Shown here one piece after another: positions 23,492-32,849 of a stretch of DNA of 52,528 nt. The translations under genes were made by a program, and so were the position numbers. The stretch comes from an uncultured Oscillospiraceae bacterium (lineage in GTDB: Bacteria > Bacillota > Clostridia > Oscillospirales > Acutalibacteraceae). The DNA is taken from assembly GCA_905193225.1 (NCBI GenBank), contig CAJJNV010000012.1, positions 1-52,528 on the forward strand, written 5' to 3'. How positions within the stretch are numbered: position 1 is the stretch's first letter; each line of letters begins with the position of its first letter. The notes below the pieces were generated by a model. That model was given only the letters and a program-made list of their open reading frames with translations, was not told the DNA's origin and made no database searches.

Positions 23492-24271
23492 ATGAAAATA
23501 TTGGCTGTGGGCGATGTTGTGGGAAAGCCGGGCTGCGAGTTTCTGAGAAAAAAGCTGCCGGCAATAAAAAGGCATTACGGCATTGATATTGCCGTCGTCA
23601 ACGGAGAAAATTCCGCCGAAGGAAACGGCATAACCCCCTTTTCGGCCGATCACATTTTTGCAAGCGGTGCCGATGTCATTACCGGCGGCAACCACACCTT
23701 CCGCAGAAGGGAAATATACGACTATTTGGCCTCCTCCCCCTTTTGCATAAGACCGGCCAATTTTCCTGAAGGTGCTCCGGGAAGCGGAATGTGCATTGTC
23801 GATAAAGGCTCATATAAAGCGGCGGTCATAAGCATTATGGGACAGGTTTATATGTCCCCCACCCTTGAATCGCCTTTTGACACGGCCGACCGTATGATAA
23901 AGCTGGCCGATGAGCAGGACTGCAAAATAAAAATCGTGGATTTTCACGCCGAGGCTACCGGCGAAAAGCTCTCTCTTGCCCATTATCTCGACGGTAGAGT
24001 GACCGCCTTTTTCGGCACACATACCCACGTTCCCACCGCCGACATAAAGGTTACCGAAAAGGGAACGGCATACATTTCTGACATCGGAATGACCGGACCG
24101 GAAAACTCGGTGCTTGGTGTGAAGACGGAGCTTACGGTGGCCATGATGAAGGACAAGCTTCCTGCAAGATTTTTAACGGCCGACGGAGACTGCTTTTTGT
24201 GCGGAGCGGTTTTTGATGTCGATAAGGCAAGCGGAAAGGCTCAAACGTCAGAACAAATTATTATCAGATAG
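23492..24271 (+). CDS. ymdB: YmdB-family metallophosphoesterase
   Basis: A 259-residue protein matching the YmdB family: MKILAVGDVVGKPGCEFLRK, VVNGENSAEGNGIT, ITGGNHTF, VDFHAEATGEK, FFGTHTHVPTAD and YISDIGMTGP are all family motifs carrying the dimetal site (Asp8, Asn/Glu/His residues). Members hydrolyse 2',3'-cyclic nucleotides or cAMP and influence biofilm and sporulation decisions in Bacillus. The start follows GGGAGG at 8 nt; a GTG 9 nt upstream is rejected because it overlaps that site. It is often next to rny; that gene is not in the window. The next gene begins 9 nt downstream. Confidence 0.94.
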   Translation: MKILAVGDVVGKPGCEFLRKKLPAIKRHYGIDIAVVNGENSAEGNGITPFSADHIFASGADVITGGNHTFRRREIYDYLASSPFCIRPANFPEGAPGSGMCIVDKGSYKAAVISIMGQVYMSPTLESPFDTADRMIKLADEQDCKIKIVDFHAEATGEKLSLAHYLDGRVTAFFGTHTHVPTADIKVTEKGTAYISDIGMTGPENSVLGVKTELTVAMMKDKLPARFLTADGDCFLCGAVFDVDKASGKAQTSEQIIIR

Positions 24272-24279
24272 GTGATTTT

Positions 24280-25653
24280 GTGATTATAAAAAAATTTGTG
24301 GCAAGTCAGTGCGGTGCTGTTCTCGACAGCGACGTGCACGGCGGCGGGGGAACCGACGATACCGCCGCAATACAGGGAATACTCGATATAGCACAGAAAG
24401 ACGGAGTGGGAGTACACCTGATTATGGACGGGGCGGCTCTTATAACCGGAATCAAGGTATATTCCGATACGGTCATAGAGTGCCCGACGCCATCCTGCGG
24501 ATTTTTCCTTGCCGACGGCTCGGACTGCGCCATAGTTTCCAATGCCAATATGACAAAGCGCCATACCGACGGTAAATATTCCTACGACGACATTGAGGAT
24601 CAGAATATCAGCCTTATAGGCGGAACATACAACCACAATTGCAGAGGTCAGAAGCACGATGTGCCCCGTCCGGAGGGCGGCTGCGATTTTACCGTAGCCT
24701 TTTGGTTTGTGGGAATAAGAAATCTTCTCATCCGCGATGTAAATATAATCGACCAGAGAACCTTTACCGGTCTTTTTGTCAACTGGGAACGGGTAAATAT
24801 CGACAGTGTGCACATTGACCTGCCCCACAAGGAACATTATCAGAATCAGGACGGATTCCATTTCTTTGGCCCGGGAAGGTATCTTAACATACATAACCTC
24901 AGCGGAAACGCCGGAGACGATTTTCTGGCCATTGCCCCCGATGAGGCCGACGGTGTTTCCGATATTTCCGACGTTATGATAGACGGTATCCATCTTGAGG
25001 ATGCCGACCAGGGAATACGGCTGCTTGTGCATAAAAACGGACGGCTCGACCGCGTGACAATAAAAAATGTCGACGGAACCTATCGTTCCTTCGGATTTTT
25101 CATCAATCCCTTCTTCCCCGACGGGGTGACCGAAAGGGGCGGATACGGGGATATAATTTTCGATACGGTAAATCTTCATCAGACCGAGGTCGATTACACA
25201 TATACCGACAATTTCCTTTTCCGTATCGGCGGGCACGTCGACCACATAACCCTCAGAAACATTTATTCGATCAGTCCTAACGATGCCAGAACCCTCATAC
25301 AGCTTGGCTGGCAGGCCGAGGACGACGCCCACGTCGGCGAGCGCAACAGGACCGAGGTAGGCAGTATGCTTCTTGACGGGCTGGAGGTTCTGCAGAATAA
25401 AAAAGACTGTGAAAAGCTTGAGAGCATGAGCTTTATGGAGATAAAACACAGCAGTATAAACCGCCTTTGCCTTAGAAATGTCAATGTTGTCAGAACAGAC
25501 GATACAAAGGGCGGAAATCTCATAAAACTGCTTGATGGGGTCAAAATCAAAAAGCTTGACCTTTTCGATATCGACGCCGACGGCCTTGACGAGCTTGTGA
25601 ACGGTCAGGGAGACATAGAGAAAATCAACACCGACAATGTGTGCATAGATTGA
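24280..25653 (+). CDS. cytoplasmic right-handed beta-helix protein, GH28-like
   Basis: A 457-residue protein with the pectin-lyase fold: an N-terminal beta-helix cap (GGGGTDDTAAIQGILD near 21-36), then many short strand repeats. NQDG (189-192) and GDD (212-214) correspond in order to the NTD and DD catalytic motifs of GH28 polygalacturonases, but the later GHG and RIK motifs are not evident. There is no signal peptide, so it would act inside the cell, perhaps on imported oligosaccharides. It starts at GTG 24280 after AGGTGA. It follows ymdB by 9 nt and precedes a lipoprotein gene by 143 nt. Confidence 0.75.
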   Translation: MIIKKFVASQCGAVLDSDVHGGGGTDDTAAIQGILDIAQKDGVGVHLIMDGAALITGIKVYSDTVIECPTPSCGFFLADGSDCAIVSNANMTKRHTDGKYSYDDIEDQNISLIGGTYNHNCRGQKHDVPRPEGGCDFTVAFWFVGIRNLLIRDVNIIDQRTFTGLFVNWERVNIDSVHIDLPHKEHYQNQDGFHFFGPGRYLNIHNLSGNAGDDFLAIAPDEADGVSDISDVMIDGIHLEDADQGIRLLVHKNGRLDRVTIKNVDGTYRSFGFFINPFFPDGVTERGGYGDIIFDTVNLHQTEVDYTYTDNFLFRIGGHVDHITLRNIYSISPNDARTLIQLGWQAEDDAHVGERNRTEVGSMLLDGLEVLQNKKDCEKLESMSFMEIKHSSINRLCLRNVNVVRTDDTKGGNLIKLLDGVKIKKLDLFDIDADGLDELVNGQGDIEKINTDNVCID

Positions 25654-25796
25654 TTGAAACCCGCTTTGACGCAGACAAGACCGCTCGATTGATACCATAC
25701 GTGAACAGCTTGTATGAACAGCCTGCGTAAACGGTCTGTCGGATAAACGGATAGGTGCATCAAACGAACTAACCCGGGAAAAGGAGATGAAGGGCA

Positions 25797-27155
25797 ATGA
25801 AAAGAACATTTAAATTCCGGGCGCTGAAATTATGCGCGGCAGTGGCTGCCCTTGCGCTTCTCTCGGGATGCAGTATGAAGGGCTTTTCGCCCGAGGATAC
25901 CATCAAGGCGCCCGGTGCCACCGGATATTATGCCGGCGTACAGAAGGCTCTTGAACAGGCGGTCGGAAACGACATCGTGCTCAAATACCCTAAGGTCGGC
26001 GCCAATCATTCGGCATTTTGTTCAGGCGATTTTGACGGAAACGGCAAGGACGAGGTGCTGGCATTTTATCAGAAAAAGGGTGAAAGCTCGGTCACAAGGA
26101 TGAACCTTCTTTCCTGGGAAAACGGAAAGTGGAAATCGGTGCAGGATCTCAATCCCGTGGGCAGAGAGCTTCTTGAGGCTGAAATTTCCGATCTTGATCG
26201 GGACGGAGCATATGAGATAATTACCGGATGGCAGATCTCCACAGCCAAAACCAACCAGCTGAGCATTTATAAAATGGAGGGCGGCGGTCTTGTGCAGCGG
26301 GCCGACGAAACCTACAACGCCTTTGTCATATGCGACATCGACAACGACGGGCGGGACGACGTGGGCATTGCGGTTATCGACGCTCAAAGCAAAAAGGCCA
26401 ACCTCACCTTCAACGATTTTGAAAACAACACCTTTAAAACCGAGTCGAGTATTATGCTGGACGGCGGTGTTACCGAATATGTCAACATCATTGCTTCGGA
26501 AATGAATGGAAAAACGGCGGTTTATCTCGACGGGCTTAAATCCTCCGATGTTATGATAACCGAGCTTATATACTACGAAAACGGTGCTCTTTTCAATCCC
26601 TTCGCAAAAGGGGATTACGCCGAAAACACCATTACCGCAAGAAGAAACGGCAGAAGGTGCAAGGATGTAAACGAAGACGGAAAGATAGACATCCCTCTCG
26701 CAAAGCCCATTGCGGGATATAACCTTGTGAGCGGGACGGGATATTATACCGACTGGTCGGATTATGACGGAAAAGAGTTTAAAAGCGTTATGGCGGCCTG
26801 GTATTGCACGAGCGAAGGGTATTATCTCATTCTCGATGAGCCTTGGAAGGACGGCGTGACGGTCATTTTCGATTCCGAAAAGGGAACGGCGGTTTTTTGC
26901 AAATGGAACAGTGAAAGCAAATCGGCCGGAAGCGAGATGTTCCGCATAGCGGTTTTTGATTCGGATAAATTCTTGGGTCAAAATGACCAAAATGCCGAGG
27001 GGACGGATAATTCCGAAGAGGCTTCGGCGGTGGGATATATCGCCCTTGCCGTTTCGGACAACAAGACCTTTGCCGTTAAATTTACCGATTACAGCGGCGA
27101 GTATTCCGTGACATACGAACAGCTGAAAGAAAAATTCAAGTTCATTGTCGACTGA
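25797..27155 (+). CDS. lipoprotein with calcium-loop (FG-GAP-like) repeats
   Basis: A 452-residue secreted lipoprotein; the lipobox LLSGC gives the modified cysteine at residue 25. Four loops of the form D-x-D-x-[DN]-G-x-D/E occur: DFDGNGKDE, DLDRDGAYE, DIDNDGRDD and DVNEDGKID. These are typical of FG-GAP/VCBS beta-propellers that bind calcium at each blade. A function at the cell surface (binding or sensing) is likely, but the partner is unknown. It stands between a beta-helix protein and a two-component system. The ribosome binding site GGAGATGAAGGGC lies 5-15 nt before the ATG. Confidence 0.78.
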   Translation: MKRTFKFRALKLCAAVAALALLSGCSMKGFSPEDTIKAPGATGYYAGVQKALEQAVGNDIVLKYPKVGANHSAFCSGDFDGNGKDEVLAFYQKKGESSVTRMNLLSWENGKWKSVQDLNPVGRELLEAEISDLDRDGAYEIITGWQISTAKTNQLSIYKMEGGGLVQRADETYNAFVICDIDNDGRDDVGIAVIDAQSKKANLTFNDFENNTFKTESSIMLDGGVTEYVNIIASEMNGKTAVYLDGLKSSDVMITELIYYENGALFNPFAKGDYAENTITARRNGRRCKDVNEDGKIDIPLAKPIAGYNLVSGTGYYTDWSDYDGKEFKSVMAAWYCTSEGYYLILDEPWKDGVTVIFDSEKGTAVFCKWNSESKSAGSEMFRIAVFDSDKFLGQNDQNAEGTDNSEEASAVGYIALAVSDNKTFAVKFTDYSGEYSVTYEQLKEKFKFIVD

Positions 27156-27298
27156 TGCCGGCATTTTGTTTTTCGGGCGCAGGATGATGCCGAAAATCGT
27201 TCGGCAGACCACCGTTTGAAAAGATCGCAAGACCGCATTTGAAAGATGCGTTTCAGAATGTATTCCGGCAGATGCGCCGATGTAGTTTTAAGAATGTG

Positions 27299-27328
27299 TT
27301 TTACCGATTTGATGTATTTTACCGACTT
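27299..27328 (+). promoter_or_regulatory. direct repeat upstream of the response-regulator gene
   Basis: TTTTACCGATTT (27299-27310) and TTTTACCGACTT (27317-27328) are near-identical 12-mers spaced 18 nt start to start, 27 nt before the response-regulator ATG. OmpR-family regulators bind direct repeats, so autoregulation is possible. Confidence 0.4.
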
Positions 27329-27354
27329 ATTGTCGATTTGTTAAGGAGCTAATT

Positions 27355-28053
27355 ATGAGAAAAATTCTTGTGTGTGAAGATGAAGCGGCCATAAGGGAAT
27401 TCGTGGTGTTCAATCTTCAGAAAGCGGGCTTTGAGGTTGCCGAAGCGGCCACCGGAGAGGATGCTGTGTCACTTTTTGAAAAACAGGATGACTTTGACAT
27501 TGCCCTTCTTGATCTTATGCTTCCCGGAATTGACGGAATCGAGGTCTGCAAAAGACTGAGAAGCAAGAGTGATCGGGTGGGTATCATTATGCTTACCGCA
27601 CGCACCCAGGAAAGCGACAAGATAAGCGGCCTTTCAAGCGGCGCAGACGATTATATGACCAAGCCCTTCAGCCCTTCAGAGCTTGTGGCAAGGGTCAATT
27701 CCCTCTGCCGCAGAATGGGGGTCAGCTCGGCCAAAAACGACGGTTCGTCCGACGGCATAACCCACGGGGATTATACCCTTAATATACGCCGCCGCTGCCT
27801 TGAAACCCCCGAGGGAAAGACCATTGAGCTTACCCAGGTGGAATTCAACATTATGGAATATCTTTTTTCAAACTACGGTCAGCCCATAGACCGCTCTAAG
27901 ATACTTGCCAAGGTGTGGGGCGCGGAATATTACGGCGAGGAAAAAATCGTCGATGTCAACATAAGAAGACTGAGAATGAAGATCGAGCAGGAGCCTTCAG
28001 AGCCCAAGCACATCATAACCGTTTGGGGACGGGGATATAAGTGGATAAGCTGA
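27355..28053 (+). CDS. OmpR/PhoB-family response regulator
   Basis: A 232-residue regulator. The receiver domain (1-120) has the acidic pocket CEDE, phosphorylated Asp53 (LLDLMLPGIDG), Thr81 (LTART) and Lys103 (TKPF). The winged-helix domain (about 132-230) ends in IITVWGRGYKW, the OmpR/PhoB signature. Its partner kinase lies 150 nt downstream. PhoP/PhoB-like architecture suggests control by phosphate or cell envelope state, but the stimulus is not visible. AAGGAGC precedes the ATG. Confidence 0.95.
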   Translation: MRKILVCEDEAAIREFVVFNLQKAGFEVAEAATGEDAVSLFEKQDDFDIALLDLMLPGIDGIEVCKRLRSKSDRVGIIMLTARTQESDKISGLSSGADDYMTKPFSPSELVARVNSLCRRMGVSSAKNDGSSDGITHGDYTLNIRRRCLETPEGKTIELTQVEFNIMEYLFSNYGQPIDRSKILAKVWGAEYYGEEKIVDVNIRRLRMKIEQEPSEPKHIITVWGRGYKWIS

Positions 28054-28203
28054 GGCTGAATCCGGTATGCAGGGCTGCACGGCGGTAATCTGCCGGCAGG
28101 GCTGAAAAGTCGGCCCTAACGCACGGTATACGGTACAAAAAGCTATAAACGGCAAAAGAAAAAACATAAGCCGCAAAAAAATTATGAAGGGAGTGTCCGG
28201 CGG

Positions 28204-29643
28204 ATGAGAAAAATAAAAAAGCCCAAGCAGCAGGGACTTGCTCGGCGCTGGGCAATCAACATTTTAAGCGTTGTGGCCGCCACTATCGCAGTGGTGGAAA
28301 CTGTTTTTATCTTTGTCGTTCACGAATATTATTTTTCCACCGTCAGGCAATACCTCGAAAATAAAATGTCGGCCATAACCGCATCCTTTTCATCCTATTC
28401 GGCCGGTTCCTATTCCGATTTCGAGCTTGGCGCCCGCCAGTATGTCGAAGGCTTTAACGAGCGGGATAAAATGGAGGTCCAGATAATCGGATCGGGCGGA
28501 AACGTCATTATGTCCACAAACGGATTTTTGCCGGACAAAAACGAAAACTACGACGGCAAAGAAACCGATCTCGGCGGAATGACCCTTAAACAGGGACGGC
28601 TTTCAAGCGGCGAGGAGGTTATGACCGCCACAACCCTTATAAAATCAAAGCAAAGCGACGATATAACCCTCGGCGCCGTCAGAATAATAGTATCCCTTTC
28701 GGATACATCGAGGCAGTACACCATTATCGTGCTCATCGGCATCGGCGTGGGACTTGTTATGTTCCTTGTTATGGTCTTTTCGGGAACATACTTTATACGG
28801 TCGATAGTCAACCCTATAGCCGGAATAAACAAGACCGCCCGTCAGATTGCGGCGGGAGACTTTGACGCGCGAATCGAGCCTTCGGAAAATCCGAAAGACG
28901 ATGAAATAAGCAGACTGGGCGAAACCATAAACTATATGGCAAGCGAGCTTGGCTCAACCGAAAAAATGAAAAACGAGTTTATTTCCTCGGTGTCCCACGA
29001 GCTTCGAACACCCCTTACCGCCATCAAGGGATGGGGAGAAACGGTGCTTTCTTCCATCGACGACCCCACCATAACCAAAAAGGGAATCGACGTTATAATC
29101 AGCGAGGCCGAGCGTCTTTCGGTTATTGTTGAGGATCTTCTTGATTTTTCGAGAATGCAAAGCGGAAATCTTAAATATAATATGGAATCCTGCGATATTG
29201 TGGCCGAAGTGTCCGAAGCGGTTATGACCCTTACCGACACTGCCAAAAAGCAGGGGGTTTTTCTTGAATATAACGAGCCTGAATCAATGCCCGCCGTTGT
29301 GGCCGATGCGGGACGTATGCAGCAGGTTTTCGTAAATATAATCAGCAACGCACTGAAATACACATCGGCGGGAGGCCATATTCTCGTTGATATAAAAGAG
29401 GAGATCGGCTATGTTCTCATTATGGTCAGCGACAACGGCAGAGGCATACCCGAGGCCGATCTCGACAAGGTAAAACAAAAATTCTATAAAGCCGAAGGAT
29501 CGGTCAGAGGATCGGGAATAGGGCTTGCTCTGGCCGACGAAATCGTTAAAAACCACGGAGGCAGACTGGAAATATCAAGTACCGAAAACATCGGTACAAC
29601 CGTTTCGATAATGCTTCCCCAAAAGCCAAAAAGCGAAAACTGA
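28204..29643 (+). CDS. sensor histidine kinase (PhoR-like architecture)
   Basis: A 479-residue kinase: membrane helix 17-40, extracellular domain about 41-170, second helix about 172-197, HAMP (about 198-252), HisKA with phosphorylated His265 in SVSHELRTPL, and HATPase_c with N box NIISNALKY, G1 VSDNGRGIP and G2 GSGIGLAL. No PAS domain is present between HAMP and HisKA, unlike full-length PhoR. It is expected to phosphorylate the upstream response regulator. The gene is preceded by GAAGGGAG, with a 13-nt gap to the DUF1385 gene. Confidence 0.95.
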   Translation: MRKIKKPKQQGLARRWAINILSVVAATIAVVETVFIFVVHEYYFSTVRQYLENKMSAITASFSSYSAGSYSDFELGARQYVEGFNERDKMEVQIIGSGGNVIMSTNGFLPDKNENYDGKETDLGGMTLKQGRLSSGEEVMTATTLIKSKQSDDITLGAVRIIVSLSDTSRQYTIIVLIGIGVGLVMFLVMVFSGTYFIRSIVNPIAGINKTARQIAAGDFDARIEPSENPKDDEISRLGETINYMASELGSTEKMKNEFISSVSHELRTPLTAIKGWGETVLSSIDDPTITKKGIDVIISEAERLSVIVEDLLDFSRMQSGNLKYNMESCDIVAEVSEAVMTLTDTAKKQGVFLEYNEPESMPAVVADAGRMQQVFVNIISNALKYTSAGGHILVDIKEEIGYVLIMVSDNGRGIPEADLDKVKQKFYKAEGSVRGSGIGLALADEIVKNHGGRLEISSTENIGTTVSIMLPQKPKSEN

Positions 29644-29656
29644 AAGGAAAGAAAAA

Positions 29657-30676
29657 ATGAGCGATAAAAGCGATAAAAGGGTCTGCAAAATGACCTCCAT
29701 AGGAGGTCAGGCCCTTCTTGAAGGAATAATGATGAAGGGGCCTCATAAAACGGTTATGGCAACCCGTCTGCCCGATAAGACCATAGACATCGAGCAGCTT
29801 CACGAAAAACACGTAAAGGACAAATTTAAGCCCTTCGGATGGCCGATAATAAGAGGCTCGGTAAATATGATCGAGTCGCTTATTATGGGATATAAGGCTC
29901 TTATGAAATCGGCCGAAAAGCTGGGAATAGACGAGGATGACGAGGAAGTCAAGGACAGCTGGCTGTATAAAGTGTTCGGCGAAAAGCTTATGGCTGCGGT
30001 GGGCGCCGTGGCCGGGGTGCTGGGCGTGGTTCTTGCGCTGGTGCTTTTTATGTGGCTTCCGACGGTTATATTCAACCTTGTAAACGGCATTGTCACCCCA
30101 TCGGCGGTGGTTTCCTTCCCCATAAAGGCGGTGGAAAACGGCGTGCTCGATTCCTGGAAGGGTGTTTTTGAGGGAGTGCTTAAAATAATCATATTCCTCG
30201 GATACATCGCCCTTACGGCGCTTATGAAGGACATCAAACGAACATATATGTATCACGGGGCCGAGCATAAATCGATATTCTGCTATGAAAAGGGTCTGCC
30301 GCTGACGGTGGAAAACGTCAGAAAACAGATAAGATTTCATCCCCGCTGCGGAACATCCTTTTTGGTGCTTGTACTTGTGGTCAGCATACTGGTTTCAAGC
30401 CTTGTGCTTAAAATATTCCCTGCCCTTAAAACGGTTACATGGGTGTGGATAATCGTTAAAATTCTGCTTATACCGCTCATTATGGGCGTCGGATATGAGC
30501 TCATCCGCTTTTGCGGAAAGCACAACAACCTTCTTTCTAAAATCGTTGCGGCACCGGGACTGTGGGTACAGAGGCTTACCACAAAGGAGCCGGAGGACGA
30601 TATGATCGAGGTGGCCATCGCCGCCCTTAACGAGGTCATTCCCGAAGACCCCAAGGACGACATATGGGGAAAATGA
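29657..30676 (+). CDS. DUF1385 (YqhQ-like) membrane protein
   Basis: A 339-residue protein with the N-terminal family signature IGGQALLEGIMMKGP, a cytoplasmic stretch containing GWPIIRGSVNMIESL, and about four membrane helices (around 115-140, 165-190, 230-250, 260-280). The conserved MYHGAEHKSIFCYE and FHPRCGTSFLVLV motifs, with their His/Cys residues, are diagnostic of DUF1385. Function unknown. It overlaps prmC by 13 nt, a conserved arrangement in Firmicutes; prfA and rpmE, frequent neighbours, are absent here. Confidence 0.92.
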   Translation: MSDKSDKRVCKMTSIGGQALLEGIMMKGPHKTVMATRLPDKTIDIEQLHEKHVKDKFKPFGWPIIRGSVNMIESLIMGYKALMKSAEKLGIDEDDEEVKDSWLYKVFGEKLMAAVGAVAGVLGVVLALVLFMWLPTVIFNLVNGIVTPSAVVSFPIKAVENGVLDSWKGVFEGVLKIIIFLGYIALTALMKDIKRTYMYHGAEHKSIFCYEKGLPLTVENVRKQIRFHPRCGTSFLVLVLVVSILVSSLVLKIFPALKTVTWVWIIVKILLIPLIMGVGYELIRFCGKHNNLLSKIVAAPGLWVQRLTTKEPEDDMIEVAIAALNEVIPEDPKDDIWGK

Positions 30677-31566
30677 CCCTTTCCGGCTTAAAGGCACTCG
30701 GAGCAAAAAGGCTTTCCGAGGTCTCGGACTGCCCCGATTTTGAGGCCGCCGAGCTGATTTACAAGGCCTTCGGCATAACCAAGGACAGCTTTTTGCTTGA
30801 GCGGGGCAAGACCGCCGATCCGCAGAAAACTGCCGAATTTGAAGGGTATATCGAGCAAAGAATGGCGGGAATGCCCCTCCAGTATATCCTCGGATTCTGG
30901 GAGTTTTATTCTCTTAAGTTTTTTGTGGGCGAGGGAGTGCTTATTCCGCGGGCCGATACCGAGACACTTGTGCAGCAGGCAATAAATGCACTGAGCGGCA
31001 AAGAAAACCCCAAAGTTCTCGACCTTTGCTGCGGAAGCGGATGCGTCGGGACGGCCATAGCCAAAAACCTTAAAGGGGCAAGGCTTTTCTCGGTTGACCT
31101 TTTCGACCGTCCTCTTGAGTTTACCGAAAAAAACGCAAGGCTCAACGGCCTTTCGGACATTCATATTATTCGGGGCGATGTGCTTAAAGGAGCAAAAAGC
31201 TTTAAGGAGATATGCTTTAACGGCGACAGGTTTTGCGAGAAGGAAATGCCCGACGATTTCGGAAATTTCGACCTGATAGTTTCAAATCCTCCCTACATAC
31301 GCTCGGCAGTTATAGACAGCCTTTCAAAAGAGGTTAAAAACGAACCGAGAGAGGCTCTTGACGGAGGGGGAGACGGGCTGAAGTTTTATAGGGCAATTTG
31401 TGAAAACTTTAAAGACCTCCTTAATGAAAACGGCCGTATGATGGTCGAAATAGGCTTTGACCAAAGAGAAGAGGTTGTTGAGATTTTCAAATCCCGATTC
31501 AAAAGCACTCGTTGCATGACCGACCTTTCGGGAAACGACAGGGTGGTTATAGCGGCAGACGAATAG
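30664..31566 (+). CDS. prmC: release-factor glutamine methyltransferase PrmC
   Basis: A 300-residue SAM-dependent methyltransferase that modifies the Gln of the GGQ loop in release factors. The N-terminal helical domain recognises the factor; the catalytic domain has motif I LDLCCGSGCVGTA and the SNPPYI (NPPY) motif that binds the glutamine. ILGFWEFYSL and VLIPRADTE are also family features. It starts inside the end of the DUF1385 gene. An insertion around residues 180-200 (ICFNGDRFCEKEMPDD) is longer than in many homologues. Confidence 0.94.
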   Translation: MGKMTLSGLKALGAKRLSEVSDCPDFEAAELIYKAFGITKDSFLLERGKTADPQKTAEFEGYIEQRMAGMPLQYILGFWEFYSLKFFVGEGVLIPRADTETLVQQAINALSGKENPKVLDLCCGSGCVGTAIAKNLKGARLFSVDLFDRPLEFTEKNARLNGLSDIHIIRGDVLKGAKSFKEICFNGDRFCEKEMPDDFGNFDLIVSNPPYIRSAVIDSLSKEVKNEPREALDGGGDGLKFYRAICENFKDLLNENGRMMVEIGFDQREEVVEIFKSRFKSTRCMTDLSGNDRVVIAADE

Positions 31567-31700
31567 CTGAAAAGCGGACATGGCGCTTTGATGACGGCCG
31601 GCCATGGCAGCAAACAGCAGATAAACAAATAAATAATCGCCGTTTTTGCGGCGTAACCGATATCCCGAAAACAAAATTCTTAAAAAGAGAGGTAAAAATA

Positions 31701-32849
31701 ATGGCAGACAAAAAGATTGACAAAAAGGCGGAAGACCGCAAAAAAGCCCTTGAAACGGCGCTCACCCAAATCGAAAAAGACTTTGGCAAGGGTGCGGTTA
31801 TGCGCCTCGGACAAAACACAAATATGAATGTCGAGGCCATTTCCACCGGCTCTCTTTCACTTGATATGGCCCTTGGAATAGGCGGACTTCCCAAGGGAAG
31901 AATCGTTGAGATATACGGACCGGAATCCTCCGGTAAAACCACCATCGCCCTCCACGTTGTGGCCGAATCCCAGAAGCAGGGCGGAACGGCGGCCTTTATC
32001 GATGTCGAGCATGCCCTCGATCCCGTTTATGCGGCGGCTCTGGGGATCGATATCGACGCCCTTCTCGTTTCCCAGCCCGATGCAGGTGAGGATGCCCTTG
32101 AAATTGCCGAAGCCCTTGTTCGCTCGGGCGCGGTGGATGTCGTGGTGGTCGACTCGGTGGCGGCTCTCGTGCCCAAGGCCGAGATCGAAGGCAGTATGGG
32201 CGACAGCCATATGGGGCTTCAGGCAAGACTTATGTCCCAGGCTCTGCGTAAGCTCAACGGCGCCATTTCCCGCACCAACTGCATCGTTATTTTCATCAAC
32301 CAGCTGAGAGATAAGATTGGCGTTATGTTCGGCAGCCCCGAAACCACCACCGGCGGCAAGGCGCTTAAATACTATGCCTCGGTCAGAATAGATATCCGCA
32401 GGGTCGAGACTCTTAAAAACGGTACCGAAATGGTCGGTTCCCACACAAGAGCAAAGGTCGTTAAAAACAAGGTCGCTCCCCCCTTTAAGGAGGGCGAATT
32501 CGATATTATGTACGGCGAAGGCATTTCGAGAGAGGGAGAAATTCTCGATCTCGGCGTTAAGGCCGGAATCATCCAGAAAAGCGGCGCATGGTTTTCCTAT
32601 AACGGCGACCGCATAGGCCAGGGCCGTGAAAACACCAAGAAATACATAAAGGAAAATCCCGAGCTTGCAAGCGAGCTTGAGCAAAAGATCAGAGGCACAT
32701 CCTCCGACATTCTGCTTAAAAAAGCTCCCAAGGGCAAAAAGACCGCCGATGCCGAGCCCGCAGCCGCTCCCGCACCCGCCGCCGAACAAAAGGACGAACA
32801 AAACGAAAAGCCCGCCCCTAAGGTGGACATTGACGTGACCGTCGACTGA
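31701..32849 (+). CDS. recA: recombinase A
   Basis: A 382-residue RecA. Walker A is GPESSGKTT (73-81, Lys79); VVVDSVAALVPKAEIEG, DNA-binding loop L1 (MGDSHMG) and loop L2 (FINQLRDKIGVMFGSPETTTGG) are intact. The C-terminal tail after residue 345 is rich in Ala/Pro and acid residues. It catalyses strand exchange and activates the SOS response. The start at 31701 follows AGAGAGGT; longer upstream reading is not supported. No LexA-type GAAC-N4-GTTC box is evident in the 135 nt upstream. recX overlaps its stop codon. Confidence 0.98.
   Translation: MADKKIDKKAEDRKKALETALTQIEKDFGKGAVMRLGQNTNMNVEAISTGSLSLDMALGIGGLPKGRIVEIYGPESSGKTTIALHVVAESQKQGGTAAFIDVEHALDPVYAAALGIDIDALLVSQPDAGEDALEIAEALVRSGAVDVVVVDSVAALVPKAEIEGSMGDSHMGLQARLMSQALRKLNGAISRTNCIVIFINQLRDKIGVMFGSPETTTGGKALKYYASVRIDIRRVETLKNGTEMVGSHTRAKVVKNKVAPPFKEGEFDIMYGEGISREGEILDLGVKAGIIQKSGAWFSYNGDRIGQGRENTKKYIKENPELASELEQKIRGTSSDILLKKAPKGKKTADAEPAAAPAPAAEQKDEQNEKPAPKVDIDVTVD

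Noticed and set aside
24241..25809. 522-residue minus-strand frame opposite the beta-helix gene
   Set aside because: The plus-strand gene has proper start, ribosome binding site and fold motifs; the antisense product has none.
26022..27230. 402-residue minus-strand frame opposite the calcium-loop lipoprotein
   Set aside because: The lipoprotein on the plus strand has a signal peptide and calcium loops; the antisense frame is a shadow.
31567..31700. LexA/SOS box upstream of recA
   Set aside because: No GAAC-N4-GTTC type sequence was found in this interval.
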